Part shown: positions 38,201 to 53,200 of the stretch, piece by piece
How the letters are laid out: each line of letters begins with the position of its first letter
Position numbering within the stretch: the stretch's first letter is position 1
Source of the DNA: Psococerastis gibbosa
Taxonomy: Eukaryota > Arthropoda > Insecta > Psocodea > Psocidae
DNA: 64,000 nucleotides
Direction of reading: 5' to 3'
Assembly (NCBI GenBank): GCA_963971405.1
Contig: OZ020490.1
Span: 14,967,464-15,031,463 of the forward strand
The notes under the pieces: model-generated
What the model saw: the letters and a program-made list of their open reading frames with translations, nothing else
Told to the model about the DNA's origin: nothing
The model's database searches: none
Position numbers and translations under genes: made by a program

Positions 38201-41200
38201 TTGTCGAATGGTAATGGTCCTTACAACAGTTGTGCCTACGCAATGGCCCCACTACCATCTTTAACCGGGTTTTGGCACTTTTTTGCTCCCCTCCCCCAAA
38301 GAAACGAAAGCTGTTCGCTGTTCTGCTAGGGCTAGCCCGAAAGATGGTAGGCGAAGAGTACCGAGTACTGAGGTACCGGTACACATAACAAATTAAATTA
38401 AGATTAAATAAGTAAATTAGGGACTTAGTCCCCTAGAGGCAGAAAAAAGGAAGGTAGATAACCTTTCAACTTTAACTCAATCAAGCACAAACTCTTCATG
38501 GGCTGGTAGAAGAGCTATGCAGCGTTTTCAGCGTCCGACCTAAGAAAGACAGTGGATAGTGGCCGAGGGCTGCCTTGATTTGGCTTTGGGCTTTTGTAAA
38601 CAAATGCGAATCATAAAAAGGAGAGGGAAAAGAAACGTACGGTAGGCTAAGGTGCCCATTCCATTGACCGGCTAGGGCTATTTCCAACAACGGTGACGTG
38701 GTAGCAGACACTCAAGACTTAGGTGGCGTTTCCACCGACCTCGCATTGCAGAATTGACGGAAATGTTTATTTTCCTCTATGCCATAGTTAAAATTGATCA
38801 ATGATCATACAATAAAATCACAAACAAACAAACTAAAATTAAAAAATGGCTTCATGGGATATGTTAAGTACAAACATTTTAATAGATTTCTATAAAAAGA
38901 AAAATTCTAATTTCCGTCAATGTCATTTGCATTCTGCAATGCGAGGTCGGTGGAAACGCAACCATGTCTTGAATGTCTGCTACCACGTCACCGTTGTTGG
39001 AAATAGCCCTAGCCGGTCAATGGAATGGGCGCCTTAGATAAAAGAGATGACCTGACTATGGCCAAATCAGCTATCCCTTTAACTTGAACGTCAATCCTCA
39101 CAAACAGTACAGCCATAAGTGGCAGTAGGCTAACTCCAGTGTACGTGGTTGCAGCAAGTTGTCCGCTTGTGACAGGCAACTACGCCCGGAACTGGTAGAA
39201 GATTGCATGTTTCGTAATGGCCCCGAGGGGCTAAAACCCGGTTTTACTTCCAAATATGGCGGTCAAACGCATGTAAATAAATTCCGACTTAAAGATGGCA
39301 GGTATGACTTTTTGTTGTGGGTTCAGACTTCATGAGCATACTATGTGTGCTGTGATGCTGGAAATCATATCCCCCTTTTGCTTTGAGATTTGACATCAGT
39401 TGGTGTTAATTGTAGGCCCGAAATTCACCCATATGGAAAATAATGACAATTTTATTTATTTATTTATTTCGTTCAGTTTCTTATCATTAAGAAGGCTGTG
39501 GGTGGCGGCTGGTACGGAAGTAGCTGCTTCATCAGTTCTTACAGTATACTGTATATTGATTCGTCGTGTGGACAATAAAAATTGAACCCTAATTCCCGAG
39601 CATGTAGCGCGCACCTTAAGTCGTCTTAACGATAAGAAGCAAATGACGTCGGATAACAAAAACCTAATTGGTTTGCTGGCGACAAATTCCATCCCCTTAT
39701 TAAGGCTTCGGTGGCCCTCATCAGTGGCACTCTTCTATTACCTCCTGGTAAATTTAGTATTTCTTTCTGAGTCTTATTTCCAGGACTCTTTTTATTTCCA
39801 TATTTTTCAGGGTCAGGGGCAAGATGACAAATATGTACGCTTTTAATCAAGGTAAAAACTCTCATTGGACCACTAGTGCTTGCCTATTCTGGCATGATTT
39901 TGGTTATCATGTGCATGGTCCATGCAACATAACAGCAAGCAGGAAGCATAGTACTCTGATTTTTCCTTTTGACAGTTGCTGCAAGCTATGTCAATGGCTA
40001 ATGGTATAACTTAGTACCTACATAGATTAAGCAATAGATAATTATTGTAATAATTATTAAAGAAAGAGAACCTCGACGACTAGGTACCTGACGCGACGCA
40101 ATGGCAGACAATGCCCGCTAGTAACGCAATGCACTAGAAAGTGGTCTGATGCTAACCTGATAAAAACTAGGCGTTCTTCTGATAATTAGGTGACAAATAG
40201 GTGTAAGTGTCTTTAGAATTGTTAGAGGTGTTTGCGGCAGGGCCATGACGACCTCCTGTTGTAGCCTTGAGTCGATTTCAACATTGGCCAGGTTGGCAGG
40301 CCTGGGCGATGTCAAATCGTGTCATAGCTGGGATTTAGTCAGTCAGAATGACAAAGCAGTGGTTTGAATGATGCATCTGGAGTAGTAGTGGGTAGGAATC
40401 AGGAGCCATTGTTATTTTGATTTCAATGAGTGACGTCACTAAGTCCCTCGATACAAGCTTAATGAAAATATTAAATAGGCTATATAACATATAGGATTAA
40501 CCCATGGGCACTTGGGGCACAGGCTCACGGCCCCCACAAACTAGATAGCAACGTATGCTATCGTAAGCTAATACGATGCCATGCATTAAGGTATGGATTT
40601 TCCTCTCTTTGTTTTCAAGAATATTGTAAATTAAATAGCAAAAAAAAAAAAAAAAAAATGCCGGCCGCCATACCAAGTTGAATCCAGTGGACCAGAGTAG
40701 GTTCAAAGCTGCAGATAACTTGGTCGTGTGCACAGTACCGGTAGGGAAACATGGTAGGACTTGTCCTGGTCACCTCCGAACTAATCGTGTGATTTCACTG
40801 TGTTTCCCAAGTGGTTCGGAATCCACTATAATCAGGAGGTCCACTGTCCCATGGGCCCACACCGTGGCCTGGGACTGTTTCCAACCAAGCTACTACTAAA
40901 TAGCCAAAACTTGATACATAGTTTAGATTTAGATCGATGTTTTTATTTTATGTATATTTTTATTTGTAGTTTTGACGGTGCCGAGCACACCACCTGTAAC
41001 ACTGTATTGTATGTGGTTGTAATGGTATAATATATCTATCATTTCAGATGTAAAATAAATAAATAAATAAATTAAAAGTTGAAAACAATGTCCAAACAAA
41101 GTTTTGAAATTGGCGGGAAATTTGGTGTTTTTTTGTCTGTACCGCATTGGCCTGTGGGGGGGGGGGGGCATTGGCCAAAATTGAGAGGGGGTACTTTCTG

Positions 41201-44200
41201 GGGCAGAGCAGTCTTATGTACCCTTTGGGCTTAGACGAAAATTCCACTATCAATTATAAAATGGAGACCCAAAGTTCCACTAAATATTTCGAAAAGTTTA
41301 TTTGCTTTAGTTATTTAATCTACTGTAATTTTGTATTTTGAAACTTTCTGTGGAGGCCCCTTTTCTTGTGGGAGCTCAGGGGCCTTCCTGGCACCATAGC
41401 CAAACTCGGCACTGACTGAAATTGCCAACTGCTAACTTGCAGTGATAGGCTCTATTGGTGTAATAAGATATTGTAGTTAGTCTTCAGAATGCTTAATAGG
41501 TAGACGTTTGAATTGAATTGAATTGAAAACGACTTTATTGCAAAAAAACTATACAAACGGCGAACAATAAGACTATAAAGTCTTCTTTTCATGATGACCT
41601 TAAATAAAATTAAGTTATTTTTATTTTTTTACCCCCAGAAGCAAACTATCAAGGGGTAAGCGACCCCCCGCATTTTATCAACATTAAGAACGACTAGAAT
41701 ATATGTGAATTTAAAAGAAATCATTGGAGCCGTTTTTGAGAAATAATTTTTTTTGACGTTTTTTGGAGTTTTTTGAGAATGAAACCCCCCCAAATTGAGT
41801 TAGCCCCAAATAAAAAAATGGTCTCGAGGTATGATTTTTGTGAACCTACATGCCGAATTTCATCAAAATCGACCGAGTAGTTTGCCCGGAAATCGATGCA
41901 CAGACAGACAGACAGACAGACAGACATTTCGTAAAAACCACTTTTTTGTGTTCCTGGGACCTGAAAACGTGTAAATCTGTTGAAATCTCGGAATCGAAAA
42001 TTTCGACCATCACAAAGCTTTCCTTATACTACGTATAAGTTGGAAAGCAAAAACAAAAATATTGTATTAATTATTGATAGATGCTTAAAATTAAATAGAG
42101 AAGAAACAAAAAAAAGAAAGAAAAAAGAAGGATAGGGGGGTGGGGGATCCATTGTCGTCACCATAATGAGACTGGAGAGAGTCTCAAGCGTTATCCAAGA
42201 TATAATTATTGTTTAAATATTTTCTTAAAGCCACTGAGTGAACGAGCTACCCTAACCTCCAACGTTTGTGTAATATTCTGTAGGCTTACATACAATCTTG
42301 TACCATATACAGCTTTATACATAATGCCCCTAACTAAAAATATGGTAACAATTTGGCACATGAATTAAGAAGATAGCCTAATATCTATTCCCAGCTGCAG
42401 TCCCTTCATTGCCAGAGAATTTGACTATTTTTATCAAGTCTTTTGTCGGGCGCCTATACTTCCTGCCTGTTGCCTGCGTAGTTTGCCAAAGGGGTTCTCT
42501 CAGCCCCTGCGTGTCAAAATTAATTTTATTGATGATGTCTATACACAATATACCGGTATATACTGTATATTGAATAGGAATTACAATTCATTCAGGTATT
42601 CGACAATTCCGATGGGAGGAAGTATAGCAGTCATGGATCGCTTGTTGATTGGTCACACAAGGCAGAACCATCGTATTATTTAGTAAATAAACGCGCCCTC
42701 CATAATACCCACAGTAGATTTTTGAAGAGTAGTCCACGCCACTGCCACAGGTGTTTGCGAGAAATAAAACCATACAATGTATATCGTCTCCTTAAAGTAA
42801 GAAGGGCGCATCATAAAAAACAAAATTTCGACACACACGTAACTGGCTAACTGCTTATAAAGATGCTTTTGCCCACAACAATCAGTCCCTCTTAATCGAA
42901 AATTTTTGCCTTATTCTTCACGTATGATTTTTTCCCGGCTCATACAAAGATAAAACTTACAAGGTCACTGATCATAACTCCATTTCCCCAAAAATGTTGG
43001 TTACGCCCTTCTGATTTTAGAGTGACCTTTACCGCAAGCCATAAAGATGTAAAAATACTTACACATAAACGAAGGGCCCCAGCTCGTCAAGAATAGGCTT
43101 TTCGCCATCGTTGAGGAAAGCATTGGCATTTGTGACATTGAAGATGTAAATTTTCATAACAGGGTGTACTGGTGGTTGTTTCCACCATTTAAATGTAAGT
43201 GACCCTGTTTGTAGAGCTATTTCCTGAAATAAATAAAACAGAAAATATATGAAAATATGTAGATTTTAGGCCTACGAAGATACTGATTCACGTTTTCTTA
43301 CCTATTGTTATGTAAATTTAACGAATGCATCCAAAAATTTTGAACCTCAGGCATGTCGAGAGAAAATCCGTGCATGTGTGTGCGGTCGGCTTCACGCCAG
43401 TCCAATAAATCTTCTTAAGTTGGCTCTGTGATGTTCCAACTACCCATTTACTACAGAGCCAATTTTCTCAGCGAGTCACCGGCGTTCAAATCGTCCGTAT
43501 GTACCAGTCTTTAATTATGAGGTACTTTAATTATGAGGTACTTTAACCTTCCGTTCCAAAGTTCAGTTCTTTACCAACTAAGTTATTCTGGTCTTCTACT
43601 AGACAACGCATAGGTCTTTTCTAAGAGTTGTACCTGAGTCATTAAAATATTGGCAAATGACGTTAGGGCTACCAATGAAGAGTCATATCCGTCCAAGACT
43701 GTATTGAAGACGTGATCAGCATGACGTTGAACTGTATGATTCCGATATAGGGCCCTGAGTTTGTCATTTTGTCACAATTTTAAATATTCAGGTTATGTCT
43801 AAACTGACTAAAAACAGGTAAAGACTTGATGATGAAGTCCTCAATAACAAACTTGCTCTTTGAACTCTTCACGAGGACTTTGGCCATAAACAGACCTCGT
43901 ACGTGAATCACTTCATGAATCAGATCATGATGGTACTCGTTGAGTTCAGGGGCTGGTGAATTCTTCAGGTACCGCGGATAATCCAGGCACACAATTGCAC
44001 ACGCATGAGTTCCAACAGTCGTGTCCCAACCAAATGGCATAGCCAAAGGTCAATACTTGGTTCAGCAAGGCTCAACCTTAATAGGGTTATCTCGTAATAC
44101 CATTCATGAACTCTTGGAGTTCGGGATCGTATGTTTTCATTCATAACAAGTTAGCTCCGTCAATATATCATTTTATTTTCATTCTATACGGTAATCCATT

Positions 44201-47200
44201 AGCCAAGTCGTTGACTTCATTGAATACAACTGTCTGTCTACCCCTCTGAACGAATGCAGCATAAGCTTAATATGTGCGATTATACTCAACTTAGAGAACT
44301 GGAGTCAGTACCATCTTCACGAACCTTTGCGGGTTATAGTAACCACACGTTTCTATACTTGGTTATGTCGAACTAACACCGGTTACAACGCCAATGTTAA
44401 GCAGGTCTGAGCTTGCCCATTTGTCCATTGGGTTGACATCAACGACGTCTACCAGTTACAATTACAAAACCTTTTACGGCCGGGGCTACATACATGACGA
44501 AGCTGTAGAAACCGGGATGATAGGCCGGGGTTGTTCTAAAACCGTACTTCCAAACGTTTCCTCATCATCTACGTTCGACATCTTCAGTGGAATTGCGTAG
44601 ACTTCAAAGATTGTAACTGAGTTGCTGCTCAGTCTCCGAGATATAATCTTAGAAGTTTACGCAATTCCACTGAAGATGTCGACCGCAGATGTTGGCCAAA
44701 CGTTTGGAAGTAAGCTTTTTGAATGCTAGATTCTACTGTTTCGTCAAGACTACCAGTTTTCCAATGGCAAAAAATTCTTGCGGAAACAATACCAATATTG
44801 TCAGAACATTCATGGTGTCGTTGGCAGGGCAAAGTTCAATGGGCCACACTTCAAGTAGGCTTACGTCCATAATAAGCCCATCATTATTAATAATATATGG
44901 TATAATTATTATGAAACTCTTGTGTGAAAAGTAAGCTATTTTGCATATAGGCCTATATAGCTTACTGCAAATAAATAAGTTTAAATAATTTTTTACTTAC
45001 CCTATCCAATATTAGATTAAACCATGTGGTGAAAAATATCACAGCTAAAATTCCAAAAACTATGAGGCAAAGTGCGGCGAGTAGAACGAACCCTGAAAAA
45101 AAGAAACCACTGTCAGCAACCATTGAAAAATTGAAAAAAAATAATGAGAATCATAATAAATTAACTTAACAATCATACAGCCAAATGCTGCATTACCATA
45201 TAGGCCTATATGTATAGACAGCCAAATGGGAATAGGTGAAAAAATCAACTATCACAACATTCAGTGATCTTATAGCCATCTTCAATGGGGTAAAATAACT
45301 ACGAAGAAATGTTTTTGGGCATATAGCCAGTTGAGGGGTAACTGGATCATTGGCCAACAACGTGACAATACGTGAGCAATACATCGAAACTAACGAGAAC
45401 ATTCCTTCTATTTAAATAAGTCCTCAATGTTAGCTCTATGATCAGGTTCTTGCTGATGATATTGTTTAAAAACAGTTAGTCACTGAATATTTCTCAATTG
45501 AAATCAACAATAAAATACTGCAATTCTCGTAGATTTTGCAATTTCAGTTTAAAGTTATTTGAACAATTCAAATAAATATTGTAATTAAATAACCACTTTT
45601 AACATTTGCTGAAAAAAGTGTCGGTACCTATGGATGAGGCGCTTATTCCAACGACGTCAATAGTTCACTATTGACGTGCTTGACGTGGTAGCAGACATTA
45701 AAGGCAATGTAAAAATAATCTGCTACCACGTCAAACATGTCAATAGTAAACTATTGACGTCGGTGGAATAAGCGCCTTTAGTCATAGGAATCAATTTACA
45801 GCTTCAGCTAAACAAAAGACTTTTTGTGATGAACCCTTATATAGAGATCCAAGGACGTATGATCAAAACTATCATACACGTGATGAGTTACACAAAACCA
45901 GTTCCAAAGTGTTTAGCACTTCAGTCACGCTCACTTTTTTTACCTTTTAGATTTTCCCTGACCTTTGGCAGCATGATATACTCTACAATATGCCCATCAA
46001 ATGGCCCTGGCCATGGAACGGCTTATTCTTAACGACTCACGCGCTATCAAAGGAGCTCTTTGAAAAAAAAAAACATATTAACGGATGCCACTGAAAAAGT
46101 CTTTGTTTTTGTGTGTCTATAAAGTTTAATTACGGGATGGTCAATTACTGCAATTAATTGCAAAGCTGTGGCTAGCAACATATGTTTGTATGGAGTCATA
46201 TTCAAAACGTTGCGGGTGGTAGTAGTGGTTTCTCTATAGGTGAATCGGTGAATCTTTATCATGAATAACGTGATTGTAGAGAGCGAGATGATTCTGTTGG
46301 AAGTTGAGATAACCAGGGGAGTTCATTGAAATATGAAGTAAAAGCTACTACTTCTCAAATGCTTCATTGGAAGGTCTAGGAGGAGTAAAGGGTGGTTCTG
46401 TACTAAGGTAATGAAACAAATGCTATGTACAGTGCGACCAGAAATGTATAAGATAATGATGAAACACTGCGGAGGATGCAGGAGTAGTTAGAACTATGAT
46501 TGGTTGACAATGTGAACCCTGTCATTGGCTGTGACCAATATTCATTAATAAAAAACACTGTGGTTTATTCATTTCATAAATGTATGCTTATTCAAGAGTT
46601 ATAGACGATCTTAGAGCCAAAAGACTTCAGTGAATCGGCCACGTACACCGTATGCCCGATAGCAGACCGACTAAAGCTGTTTGGGAAACCATCTCACGTG
46701 GAAGAAGACCTAGAGGAGGACCAAGACGTAGATCGATTCAGGAGGACCTCCTCCATGTCGGCGTCGACACTGCAGCCTGGTGACCAGTGGCTGAGGACCG
46801 CTAAAGGCGGAGGACTATTGTTAGAGCGGCCTAAAGCCCCACTAGGCTGACTGCGCCAAATTATAGTACCTAAGTAAAGTAATTCAAGCATTGGAATAAA
46901 CAAAGTGTTTCATTATCTTCAATTAATGGTCCGTCCGACAGTACAGTACAATACGAGTTTTTTGAATTCTCTGTTCTTAAAGCATGTATATAAATATTTA
47001 AGAAAAGCATTCCCTTACGGGAAACAAGGAAATTTTTGTTGATGTCGCGATGATTTGGTTGAACCTGACATATTCCTCCAAAGTTTCGTAAGAAACATTT
47101 CACACAAAAAAAAAACATTAAATTGTCTGCCCAGTGTCCACAGTCTTCTGGGTGGACCTAGGGAAGTCATGAAAACGTTCCATGACGACAGCCCATATAA

Positions 47201-50200
47201 TCTTGATTAATCTGACGGTGCTCATAAATTTTGCCTCAAACAACACAGCAAAAAGGGCTTAAGTAGTAGTTACTATCGCATCAATATCATCTCTAAGGCC
47301 GTAAATATTTTAACATGCTATAATAATATTCGGGTACTTTTCCACAGTCTGATACATTGCTAGGACTCGAAAGGGGGCCAAATGACTGTGCTATAAACTC
47401 AAAGTGCGCGTCATTTGCCTGGCTTGACGTCATCGGAATAAGGTGGTAAAGAATTGGTCAAATACCACTAGGTATCTTTGTATGCATGATGAATTCTACA
47501 AGGCAATGCCTACAGCTTACCTATTTTTGTTTACAGGACAAACAACGCAAGATGTTGGTTGACATTCTGAAGTTGGGTGGCTACCTTTCTTTAGTATTTT
47601 TTTGTAGTTGAACGCTTACAGCACTTTTTCCAAATACACTTCTTGTTAAAGTTTAAATGCTTCTAAAAGATGATGAAGTAGTAGAATCTGAGCTGATGGG
47701 CCGAAAGCGAACATTCAAACGTTTCGTAACACAACACAACGTCGACATTTTCAGTGGTACCTACTAAGTAGGCTTCCCGCTTCATAGATTGTATCTCGGA
47801 GGCTCAGTGGCAACGCAGCGCCACTGAAGTTGATGCTGATGTTGGCAAAACGTTTGGGAGCTTACTTTCTAAGCGACTCTGGTCTTACAATTATTTTGTA
47901 TTTTTTGTTTCAATAAACGTTTTAGTTACACCACATCTTAGCAACATTTTGGATTAAAATTTTTTCCGCCTTCCATGACTGTGAAAGCGTTTGTAATTAC
48001 TTTGTTTCAAAATGAGGTGTAAATTTTTAACCAGTAGTCTAATTGCTCTAATCATGTCATTTTGTTGCAATTGTGAAATGCGAAATCAGGCTGACAATTA
48101 TGGTAGTTTACAGAGGTCATCTCACAAGGTAGTCTTGCACCATTTTGTACGCCATCTTTTACTTCCTCGTTAGTTAGCCTCTAGGCGTACGAAGAACACT
48201 TGATTAATGGTTAATACTACTATTTTTCATTTATGGTTTCTATCCTTTCAATTGAGTTGCCTATTAGCAAAAGCAATCCTCTCCATTTTTTTTCAGTTTT
48301 GAGATATTCGCGCCATTTTTTATATTTTTCAATACTCTATCCGATGAATCAGATTTTGAGACGCAAAAGCAATTCTAATACTGTTAAAATTAACTTTAAA
48401 AACTGTAATGTTACACCTCATGGCGTTGCGGCACAGCAGTTTTTTGCGGTTTCTGAATAATCGACATGGGTGGACAGGATTGCTTTTGCTAATAGGCAAC
48501 TCAATTCTGAAACCTATACATATGCATTTAGTAGCATGCTCAAATTAGAGTGAGTCTCTTTTTATCAGATACATTTTCAATGCTATTCACGTTACTTCTA
48601 ACCACCTCTAATATAAATAATTTTTTCAAGCGCTGTGGCTTCTTTGTTAGATTCAGAAGTTGTATCTAACGAAATAGTCATTGAGTAACGCAGACATTGC
48701 TATAAGATGTCAAGTGCCCATCAGAATTCGCAATTTATTTACAATGGAACTCCGTCAATCATCATTTAAACGAGACTTCAAGTATAGTAATCTCCAGTTA
48801 GTAGAGTACTGGACTGGTGTCACTGGACCACGAAACAGAAGGTCTAGATTCAAAACATGACATAAAAGCAACCTTGTTAGCAGGTCTACTTGGGAACTTG
48901 GTAACTTAGATACTTTCATCCATGGGAAAAAACGCGGCTGTTGCTGTTGCTGACCATAACATACCAATAACGCACTTTTCCTTGACTTCAAACACTTGAA
49001 GTCAAATAATGAGGTATTTTGTACCGCCGGTTCATAACCTTCGTTAAGTTAGTTTAAAAAATGAATGGCGCCAATTGTGCATTCTATAATTAATGTAAGC
49101 AATCGTCTTTAACTCGAAAAACATTATGTAAATTTTAATACGGAAGGATTCTTATTTGATGCAAGAGCCATTCAAAACAAAACTTAATAATTAAATTAAA
49201 ACTTCGCTGGAGGCAAAAAGGTGATGAAAGACATAAAAACGTGGCGTATGAGTCGCTTCTTTTAGCAGGGTCGGTGAAGTATTCAAATACGCACACAGTA
49301 TACTGGGTTGTTTAGTTGCCTTATTAAAAAGCACACCGCAAAAGCGAAAAGGTCGAAGTTCTATGACACCTTAGTGCGGCAAAAAATTATGATTTTTATA
49401 AAGCCATTTCGAATGAGTGGCGCTTTGTGCCTTAATTGCCTCCTCATCACGTTTGATACCGTTCAAAGTCCTTCGCAAGTCTTAATATAAAATGTACATA
49501 AACATTACGGTAGGTTTTTTTACCCCCCCCCCCTCCCTCATTCATTCACGGACATACCGATTCAGTAGCCAAATCTAAATTTAAACTATGACCAATTCTC
49601 GTGAGAAAAACAATACACAGTTCACGAAGAACACCTAATCATGAGAAATGCAAATACTGTGCACTTATAGGGCCAAATTTTCTTACCGATCGCGTTGCAT
49701 TGTCTCAAGTGAGAAAAAGGACAATTTAGGAAGAATTAGAATGTGCTCCAGCTATGCTATGATGAGATTAGACACATTTTTGTCAAGGACGTTAGTACGT
49801 CTTAAGACTATGGGAGAAAGTATAAGCTAAATGTGATCTTTAAAGAGAGACAGTGGGCTACGGTAGTTACCTAAGACAAGACCACTATAGATGACAGGGC
49901 CGAACTAAGGCCCCTATGGATAATAAGGGACTCGGTAGGAGATTAATACGAAAATATTAACAGATCTTTTTTTATGGTTTTTAGTGACAGCCTGTGCCAG
50001 GGTTACATCCGTTATTAACCGATCACAGTTCCTTGTTAATCTTATACTGATTTCAATCTTAAATAGCCTAGATATCGGCTTCGATGGCAAGGTGGTAGCG
50101 TGCTTGTACTTGTGCGAGTCTCTGCGCCCCATGCGATCGAAGACGTGTCGCAGCTCAGCACAAGTATTAATTTACTCATTGAGGCGACTGAAGAGGTCAA

Positions 50201-53200
50201 TCGGATACATTCATTAAATTGTGTGTAAGCGATTAACCTTTAAAAAAAAAAAAAAAAAAAAATGGCTCATCTACCTTTTTTTAAATAATGACTCGTACCC
50301 TAGACAGAGTATTAATTTTTGCTTTCCAATTTATACGTAGTATAAGGAAAGCTTTGTGATGGTCGAAATTTTCGATTCCGAGATTTCAACGGATTTACAC
50401 GTTTTGAGGTCCCAGGAACCCAAAAAAGTGGTTTTTACAAAATGTCTGTCTGTCGGTCTGTCTGTCTGTTCGTCGATTTCCGGGCAAACTACTCAGTGGA
50501 TTTGAGTGAAATTTGGCATGTAGGTTCACAAAAATCATACCTCGGGACCATTTTTTTTTTTTGGGCTAACTCAATTTGGGGGGGTTTTATTTTAAATTAA
50601 TGCTGTAAAATGGGGCAAAATAAACGTATTGTATTGTAAAGCCTCTTCTATCGAGGATGGGCAATCATCATGACAATTTAGACCTAGGAGACTGCTGCCC
50701 TGAAAAGGGAAGTCGTGCTTCTTCTCCTTCTTACTTTTCCTAGTTGACAATTACATAGCCTATAATGGACGTAAGCTTTCAAATCGATCACAGCCGATTA
50801 GCCCGTGCCCAGGGGTGGTCCAAAGGGTCCGGACCCCCTCCAAAAGGGCTTTACATTTATTTATTTATTTATTATCATATTTATACACTGGACAGAATGG
50901 ACTTTCATTAATAGAATGTGTAAAAAAAAAAAAATGGAACCACCGCCCCCCCCCCCCCCCGAAACAAAAACCTGGGCCTTGGTCTAGAGTTATGTGGAGG
51001 AGAGATGGGACATTCGCTTTCCGCCTAAAATATATATATATATTAATTTCTCGCCACTCCTCCTATTACCAACAATTGAAGAAAAAACGTACCAGATGGC
51101 CTCAGGATTTCAAAGATATTTTTAGCCCGCTGGAATGGCTCATTGTCCCATCTCTTCTATATAGAACTCAAATTTGGATCATAGTCCAAATCTCTAGAGT
51201 TCTACAATTCTAGGTATACATAGAAGAGATATGGCATTTGAGCGCACCAAAAATGTTTCTGTTTCTTTCAATCCTGGAGCCTGTTGCTACTAGGGTTGCC
51301 AACCGTACAATATTATATAGCGTACTATATTTTGGACCAAAATACTAATTTACTACATTTATTTCTAAAATTGGTCAAATGTACTATATATTTTGCATCT
51401 GGAACAATTTTTAGCACACTTTCAAAATAATAGGGAGAGAAACAAAGTAACCACTCATTTAATAAAAAAAACGAACTATTTGTTTATATCTGAACCTGAA
51501 ATTTGAATGCAGTGAAGCCCTGGCAGTATTTAAGGGGGGGGGGGGGGCAGTTGCTCAAAGCTGCGAAGACTGAAAGGAAATGGTCTTTTAAATTGTAGCA
51601 AAACGATGCCTACTAAATTTTGGACTGATGTACTATAAAATACTTGTAAAACTTTTTTAATCAATCTGCACAAAAACATCTGCATCAAATATGGAGGAAT
51701 TTACATTATTTCTTTGGAAATTTTAAAGTACTTAAGAGATTGGTGTGCCTGCTGATTTGAGTATTATAAATATTGAAATATTTAAGACCTAATACTGTAT
51801 TAAAGTGCAGTTAGTGACCTTTTTTTGTTCAAATTATGGTTTTTCGTAGCTAGAGAGGTAGCATCCAAATACGAGTACCTTGGAAAAACACATTTCTCTG
51901 CATAACAGTTTTTTTAAACACCTACATATATAGCGACCCTAGTTGTTACGTCTTTTTAATGGCTGGTTAGTGGTTACGTGACGAAATTCAAAAACATATT
52001 CTACCTGCTATATGCTTGCCCAAATTGTTTATTTTGGGATAAGCATAACTCTTTTGCAATATACCATGTGCGATTGGGTAAGCATTCTTTATTAACCTTG
52101 AACCAAGAAGCCTCAGGTCAGGCTGGCACCCTTATTAGGAACTACCAACATTGAATGATAAAACCATACCTATCGGTCAACCGGCAATCGCCAATAGCCT
52201 TGCTTCGGACGCATGGTGCAAGCCAATAAGCTATACACGATTAGGACTAGAAAACCACAAACCTGCGGTGAGGACTGTGGCCTAGATAGTCCCAGCCTAC
52301 CGTAACTAAACACACGTTTCAGACGGGGCTCGGCACCTCTCTATACGCCACAACATAGTATTTTCACACGCATTTGAACAAATGGTAATTTATCATTGTA
52401 ATTTATAACATTCATCGAAAAATTTCTATTTAGTATATCTTTCACCGATGCGGTTAGTATTACACACTAGCGTAAATAACTTTTGCTGCCCCCCCCCCCC
52501 CGCAAGACCTTTGTTGCGCCCCACCCAGTGGCGTAACGATAGATGTTCCAGGGGGGTGGTGTCAATGGAGGCCTGGCGCCTATTTTTTTTTGTAAAATAG
52601 GCCTGAAATTGTGAGAACAGTGACTTGCAGTTGCAGCGATTAATATAATTGCGAAACAACGGGGGGGGGGGGGGTGAAATAAAAAAAAGGCCTAAAATGG
52701 TGGGGTTTTACGCATTTTGAGCACTGAGTCAAGGCTGAAATAAGGCTGAAAAACTAGGATGATTTAATTTTACCAATAAGTGTTTTTTTAGCACAAACCT
52801 GGAACTGGCAGCCGAAGTGCGCCCCCAGCAATGCTGCCCCCCCCCCCCCCCGCACCGGGGGTGTTATTTACGCCACTGATTACACTACCTACTATGTCGT
52901 TTAGCATTTACTTATTGGGCTGCTTTAGTGTTTTAGTTTCTGCTTTAAGCAACCCTATCAGCCTGGCGGGGGGAGTGAGTCTCTTTGTTAACTTGAGGCA
53001 CCCTAAGGGCAGACTCCTTCACCTCGGGGGAAAGGGGAGTTGACTGACAGGGTGGACGTCCTGATTATAGTGGATTCCGAACCACTTGGGGAATATGGTA
53101 ATACGATAGAATCGGAGATGACCAGGACTCGAAACGCATGTAGACTGACTGGTATAGTCTCAGCGCGTTATCATTCCCCAAACATACTTTGCTCTCATGG

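Noticed and set aside
43780..44046. 88-codon minus-strand frame in SR-B intron 2
   Set aside because: No recognisable domain, no flanking splice logic tied to the SR-B gene, and the SR-B exons already join in phase without it. It could be a decayed transposon piece.
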